A stretch of 6,058 nt of DNA, taken from the NCBI GenBank assembly GCA_012516755.1, contig JAAYWE010000072.1:1-6058 (forward strand). The letters run 5' to 3'. A model generated the notes under the pieces. That model was not told the origin of the DNA and searched no databases. It saw only the letters and a program-made list of their open reading frames with translations. Below are positions 5,456 through 6,058 of the stretch, in pieces. The stretch is from Treponema sp. Its GTDB lineage: Bacteria > Spirochaetota > Spirochaetia > Treponematales > Rectinemataceae. The translations under genes were made by a program, and so were the position numbers. The stretch's first letter is position 1. Each line of letters opens with the position of its first letter.

Positions 5456-6058
5456 TCAGCCCAATCCTAAGAGGTGCCCTGCCATCGAGGCAAGGAAGGA
5501 TAGCACCCAAGCCAGGACAAGCGAGTATACAACTTGAAAAGCTAGCCATTTGTCACCGGCTTCGGTGCGTATTACAGCCAAAGATGAAAAACATGGTGGC
5601 ATAACCAGGATAAAAATCAGAAGAGCAAGGGCTATACGCGGGGACCAATCTGGAGAATTGCGAAGAGCTTGGCGCAGCGAAGAATTCGCCTCTGTTTCAT
5701 CATTTACTGTCGTACCATAGAGTACACCTAATGTAGAGACCACAAGTTCCTTTGCCGTTAGGCCTGGTAGGAGCGCAATTCCAATTTTCCAATTGAAGCC
5801 GATGGGCGCAATTACCGGCTCGATTATCTTGCCTATGTTTCCCGCGATACTCCGTTCGAGCTGATATTGACGAAGGAGTATCTCAACATTTGCAGCAATC
5901 AGCGATTCATCAAAATCAGGATGAGCGGTGGCAATCTCCTGGCGCACTTGCAGCGCATAGTCATCAATCCCCTTGGCTTTTGGATACGATGTAATAACCC
6001 ACATGAGTACAGATACGGCGAGGATAATCGTACCCGCTTTGCGCACATAGCTCCATGT
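5456..6058 (-). CDS. feoB: Ferrous iron transport protein B, C-terminal part (truncated by right window edge)
   Basis: FeoB is the inner-membrane GTPase-linked permease for Fe(II), mainly used under anoxic conditions. The frame is open to the right edge: codons before the GTG at 6046 read T-W-S-Y, continuing into VRKAGTIILAVSVLMW, the usual FeoB sequence before a transmembrane segment. So 200 C-terminal residues of a protein normally 650-800 long are visible; the G-protein domain lies outside. Recognisable parts are the membrane segment at fragment residues 8-22, LERSIAGNIGKIIEPVI (67-83), the gate-type helix with AKELVVSTLGVLYG (102-115), the PPC motif with conserved C156, and the last helix ending MAGHLLGLG. 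The stop codon (TGA) is 6 bases from the stop of the convergent envelope-protein gene, and I see no intrinsic terminator between them. Any feoA or Fur site would lie beyond the right edge. Confidence 0.93.
   Translation of the reverse strand, partial: TWSYVRKAGTIILAVSVLMWVITSYPKAKGIDDYALQVRQEIATAHPDFDESLIAANVEILLRQYQLERSIAGNIGKIIEPVIAPIGFNWKIGIALLPGLTAKELVVSTLGVLYGTTVNDETEANSSLRQALRNSPDWSPRIALALLIFILVMPPCFSSLAVIRTEAGDKWLAFQVVYSLVLAWVLSFLASMAGHLLGLG

Noticed and set aside
1..6058. Frequent TCGAT/ATCGAT words across genes on both strands
   Set aside because: It follows from preferred Ile/Asp/Ser/Arg codon pairs and overall composition; I cannot show an excess without a count against the genome background.

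Overview
The window holds two edge-truncated genes and four complete ones in moderate-GC bacterial DNA. Canonical sigma70-type promoters, strong AAGGAGG-type ribosome sites, cleavable signal peptides and an outer-membrane barrel-like protein point to a Gram-negative-type (diderm) anaerobe or facultative anaerobe. The DUF1667 / FAD-oxidoreductase pair, FeoB and the style of the secreted proteins fit a free-living or gut spirochaete (Spirochaetota), but that placement is inference from gene content, not proof.

Left part (1-1144, + strand): the C-terminal half of a pyridine-nucleotide/FAD oxidoreductase overlaps by 4 bases (ATGA) a complete DUF1667 protein with a CxxCxxxC metal-binding signature. 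Together they look like the tail of a glycerol-3-phosphate/hydroxyacid dehydrogenase-type operon whose front lies outside the window. A GNRA-capped hairpin at 1119-1144 ends the region and also serves the convergent gene.

Middle part (1119-3893, - strand): an Hsp20 small heat-shock protein with a clear promoter embedded in a perfect 10-bp inverted repeat. Upstream of it is a secreted CpdB/UshA-type 5'-nucleotidase/cyclic phosphodiesterase with its own strong terminator. The two genes are in the same direction but are separated by that terminator and by the hsp20 promoter, so they are probably independent units.

Right part (3852-6058): a divergent intergenic region with three copies of GGTGAGCAGCA separates the nucleotidase from a + strand gene for a 449-residue exported protein. 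This protein has a CsgG/FlgT-like N-terminal and middle region and a C-terminal beta-barrel-like region. It converges, with only 6 bases between stop codons, on the 3' end of feoB (ferrous iron transporter, - strand), which runs off the right edge.

I see no mobile element, CRISPR array, RNA gene or defence-type cluster. The most interesting material is the unassigned two-part envelope protein, the operator-like palindrome and structured leader of hsp20, and the recurring arrangement in which terminator hairpins are followed by tandemly duplicated T-rich tails.
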